Positions 38,568-40,652 of a stretch of 40,652 bases of DNA are shown here, in pieces. Source of the stretch: Arsenophonus nasoniae DSM 15247 (GTDB lineage Bacteria; Pseudomonadota; Gammaproteobacteria; Enterobacterales; Enterobacteriaceae); assembly GCF_000429565.1 (NCBI RefSeq), contig NZ_AUCC01000022.1:1-40652 (forward strand), written 5' to 3'. A program made the position numbers and the translations under genes. Below the pieces are notes generated by a model. The model saw only the letters and a program-made list of their open reading frames with translations. It was not told the DNA's origin and ran no database searches. The first letter of the stretch is position 1, and the number at the start of each line of letters is the position of its first letter.

Positions 38568-39512
38568 ATGACTTATGCTTTAGAGCTGCTCCAGCTTACA
38601 AAAACCTATCCCGGTGGTGTGAAAGCATTAACCGGAATTGATTTACAGGTTGAGGTGGGAGATTTCTATGCCTTATTAGGACCTAATGGTGCAGGTAAAT
38701 CAACGACAATTGGTATTATCAGTTCATTAGTCAATAAAACGAGCGGTAAAGTGAGAGTATTTGGCTACGATCTTGATAAAGATGTGGTGAATGTAAAACG
38801 CCAGTTGGGTTTAGTACCTCAAGAATTCAATTTTAATCCATTTGAAACAGTCATACAGATAGTGCTGAATCAAGCGGGTTATTATGGCGTTCCACGTTCG
38901 TTAGCCTTATCTAGAGCAGAAATGTATCTTTCTCAACTGGCTTTGTGGAATAAACGCGACGAGCCTGCACGAGACCTCTCCGGAGGCATGAAACGGCGTT
39001 TGATGATTGCTCGTGCATTAATGCATCAACCTAAGCTGCTAATTTTGGACGAACCAACCGCAGGGGTCGATATTGAATTGCGTCGTTCAATGTGGAGTTT
39101 TTTGAAGACCTTAAACGCGCAAGGCACCACCATTATTTTAACGACTCATTATTTGGAAGAAGCGGAAATGCTGTGTCGAAATATTGGTATTATTCAATAT
39201 GGAGAATTGATTGAGAATACCAGTATGAAAAAACTACTTAATCAATTGGAGTCAGAGACGTTTATTTTTGATCTGGCGCCAAAGAGTCCTATTCCTACAT
39301 TAGATGGTTATAAATTCAGGCTAGTGGATACTTCAACCTTAGAAGTTGATGTACTTCGCAATCAAGGTTTGAATGGTTTATTTAGCCAATTTGCTGAGCA
39401 AGGGATACAGATAATCAGCATGCGTAATAAAGTCAATCGTTTGGAGGAGTTATTTGTTGGTTTAATGAATAAACAACATCCACTATCGATAAAACAAGGA
39501 GAAAATAGATGA
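38568..39512 (+). CDS. yadG: ABC transporter ATP-binding protein YadG
   Basis: The 314-residue ATPase has Walker A GPNGAGKST (about 38-46), signature LSGGMKRRL, Walker B LLILDEPTAGVD and the switch TTHYLEEAE. A C-terminal regulatory part follows (about 225-314). It pairs with YadH, whose start overlaps its stop by 4 bp. The transporter is of the ABC-2 exporter type; the substrate is unknown. AGGT precedes the start by a short distance. Confidence 0.95.
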   Translation: MTYALELLQLTKTYPGGVKALTGIDLQVEVGDFYALLGPNGAGKSTTIGIISSLVNKTSGKVRVFGYDLDKDVVNVKRQLGLVPQEFNFNPFETVIQIVLNQAGYYGVPRSLALSRAEMYLSQLALWNKRDEPARDLSGGMKRRLMIARALMHQPKLLILDEPTAGVDIELRRSMWSFLKTLNAQGTTIILTTHYLEEAEMLCRNIGIIQYGELIENTSMKKLLNQLESETFIFDLAPKSPIPTLDGYKFRLVDTSTLEVDVLRNQGLNGLFSQFAEQGIQIISMRNKVNRLEELFVGLMNKQHPLSIKQGENR

Positions 39513-40279
39513 TTCAGCTCTACTGGGTGGCGATGAAAACCATCTGGATCAAAGAAATAACACGTTTTGCGCGTATTTGGGTACAAACTTTACTACCGCC
39601 GGTGATCACCATGTCACTCTATTTTATTATCTTTGGTAATTTAATTGGTGCAAGAATTGGCAATATGGATGGTGTGAATTACATGCAGTTTATTGTTCCA
39701 GGCTTGATTATGATGTCGGTGATCACAAACGCTTATGCGAATGTTTGCTCCTCTTTTTTTGGGGCAAAATTCCAAAAAAGCATTGAAGAATTGTTGGTTG
39801 CACCCGTTCCTACCCATATTGTCATAATTGGTTTTGTTGGCGGTGGGGTTGCTCGAGGTATATTGGTGGGTCTATTGGTTACCCTAGTTTCGCTTTTTTT
39901 TGTTCCATTACATATTTATTCATGGTGGATGGTCATTATTACCGTATTAATGACGGCAATTTTATTCTCATTAGCGGGATTAGTGAATGCGATATTTGCC
40001 AAAACCTTTGATGATATTAGTATTATTCCTACCTTTGTTTTAACACCATTAACTTATTTAGGTGGTGTTTTTTATTCTTTGTCTCTGTTGCCAGAGTTTT
40101 GGCAAATGGTATCGAAGCTTAATCCGATCGTCTATATGATCAGCGGGTTACGTTATGGATTTCTTGGTATTAGTTATGTCGCAATATCGATTACTTTATC
40201 AGTATTAGTGATTTTTATTGTTATCTTATATGCGATAACTTGGTACTTAATTGAAAAAGGACAAGGTTTAAGAACTTAA
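39509..40279 (+). CDS. yadH: ABC-2 transporter permease YadH
   Basis: The 256-residue protein has six likely membrane helices, the ABC-2 permease pattern (GVNYMQFIVPGLIMMSVITNAYANVCSSFFGAKFQKSIEELLVAPVP) and FDDISIIPTFVLTPLTYLGGVFYSLSLLPEFW. It is translationally coupled to yadG (ATGA overlap). A mobile element lies directly behind its stop codon, so its own terminator may be lost or replaced. Confidence 0.95.
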   Translation: MIQLYWVAMKTIWIKEITRFARIWVQTLLPPVITMSLYFIIFGNLIGARIGNMDGVNYMQFIVPGLIMMSVITNAYANVCSSFFGAKFQKSIEELLVAPVPTHIVIIGFVGGGVARGILVGLLVTLVSLFFVPLHIYSWWMVIITVLMTAILFSLAGLVNAIFAKTFDDISIIPTFVLTPLTYLGGVFYSLSLLPEFWQMVSKLNPIVYMISGLRYGFLGISYVAISITLSVLVIFIVILYAITWYLIEKGQGLRT

Positions 40280-40280
40280 C

Positions 40281-40652
40281 AATTGCCCCGTAAATCCTCG
40301 CCCAATGCGGGCCGGGATATAAGGGATGCTAATCAGGTGTTTTCTGCGATTCTACATACGTTTTCAGTGTTTCGATTGTTGCACCGCCAGAACTACAGGC
40401 GAAGTAAGAACGTGACCAGAGAACGCCAGTATTAGACTGCTTTATCAGGTGACTATTTTGTTGTCGTACCATTCTGCTGCTGATCGATTTCAGGTTATTT
40501 ACCAGAACACTAACCGATAACTTTGGCGGATATCCCACCAGAACATGAATGCGATCCGCTTCTCCATCCACTTCAAGAATATCTATCTCAAGCCGTTTGG
40601 CGGCATGGTGCATTGCTTCCCGTATCTGGGCGATCATTGCACCGTCTAACAA
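40281..40652 (-). mobile_element. IS200/IS605-like element, 3' end
   Basis: The element includes the tnpA end and a downstream subterminal hairpin, GCCC-AATGC-GGGC at 40300-40312, extendable to ATCC...GGAT with one mismatch. Such imperfect hairpins, rather than inverted repeats, mark IS200/IS605 ends. The left boundary is inferred to lie just after the yadH stop (40279) and is not exact. The element runs off the window. Confidence 0.65.
40329..40652 (-). CDS. tnpA: IS200/IS605-family TnpA transposase, C-terminal part
   Basis: The visible 107 residues match Y1 HUH transposases: EVDGEADRIHVLVGYPPKLSVSVLVNNLKSISSRMVRQ, VLWSRSYFACSSGGATIETLKTYVESQ. The catalytic tyrosine is Y99 of this fragment (KTYVESQ). 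The HUH motif usually reads DHVHLL; here it is DRIHVL, so the first histidine is arginine (position 34). This would weaken metal binding and suggests an inactive copy, unless the motif differs in this branch. The N-terminus lies outside the window. Confidence 0.8.
   Translation of the reverse strand: MLDGAMIAQIREAMHHAAKRLEIDILEVDGEADRIHVLVGYPPKLSVSVLVNNLKSISSRMVRQQNSHLIKQSNTGVLWSRSYFACSSGGATIETLKTYVESQKTPD

Noticed and set aside
1-40652. rRNA or tRNA genes anywhere in the window
   Set aside because: None recognised by eye on either strand; a tRNAscan run would be needed to exclude them fully.

Overview
The window looks like chromosome of an AT-rich, host-associated member of Enterobacterales. 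I infer Morganellaceae, of the Arsenophonus/Providencia kind. The reasons are E. coli-type gene blocks with enterobacterial proteins (speF-potE; btsT-yjiX-yjiA; speE-speD, yacC, cueO, hpt, can, yadG-yadH), a strongly AT-rich base composition, and at least six disrupted genes in 40 kb. The species name is inference; the order-level placement is well supported.

Layout. 1-335 is a GC-richer foreign segment that carries the start of an unknown gene and cuts the 3' end of a type I-F cas2-3 gene. 759-3712 region: an intact-looking cas1 lies upstream of that truncated cas2-3; no csy genes and no CRISPR array are visible. 4381-5302 is a LysR-family gene broken by a 7-bp tandem duplication. 5462-5621 is a clear M-box (Mg2+) riboswitch, followed by an outer-membrane porin instead of the usual Mg2+ transporter. 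7078-7494 is a small secreted LprI/DUF1311 protein. 7728-11668 (minus strand) is the ornithine module: potE, speF and an ornithine-sensing leader peptide (speFL) that is not an obvious ORF because it has only 35 codons.

12063-16379 is a very AT-rich defence-like island. It holds a McrB-like AAA+ protein with an unknown N-terminal domain and a long coiled coil, overlapping by 4 bp a DUF2357/PD-(D/E)XK nuclease gene. Both are damaged: one in-frame stop and two frameshifts, each equal to loss of one A from a poly-A tract. rimO (frameshifted) and a DUF2165 membrane protein follow. 19553-24365 is a four-gene chaperone-usher fimbrial operon, preceded by a pentamer of an 8-bp repeat. 24826-28251 is the pyruvate transporter operon btsT-yjiX-yjiA. 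A MATE exporter comes next, then a PEP-hydrolase-like/Tm-1-like pair divergent from a TetR regulator with a perfect 11-bp dyad between them. The polyamine genes speE-speD, yacC, copper oxidase cueO (frameshifted, with a clear CueR-type promoter), hpt, can and the ABC exporter yadGH follow. The window ends in an IS200/IS605-like element lying directly behind yadH.

Together: polyamine metabolism is covered twice (putrescine formation and exchange; spermidine synthesis) and looks intact, while both immune systems (CRISPR I-F and McrBC-like), copper oxidation and one tRNA/ribosome-modification gene (rimO) are broken. That is the pattern expected of a recently host-restricted symbiont. However, four of the lesions are single-base losses, three in homopolymers of 5-6 bases, so sequencing error must be excluded. 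The most interesting element is the M-box in front of a porin.
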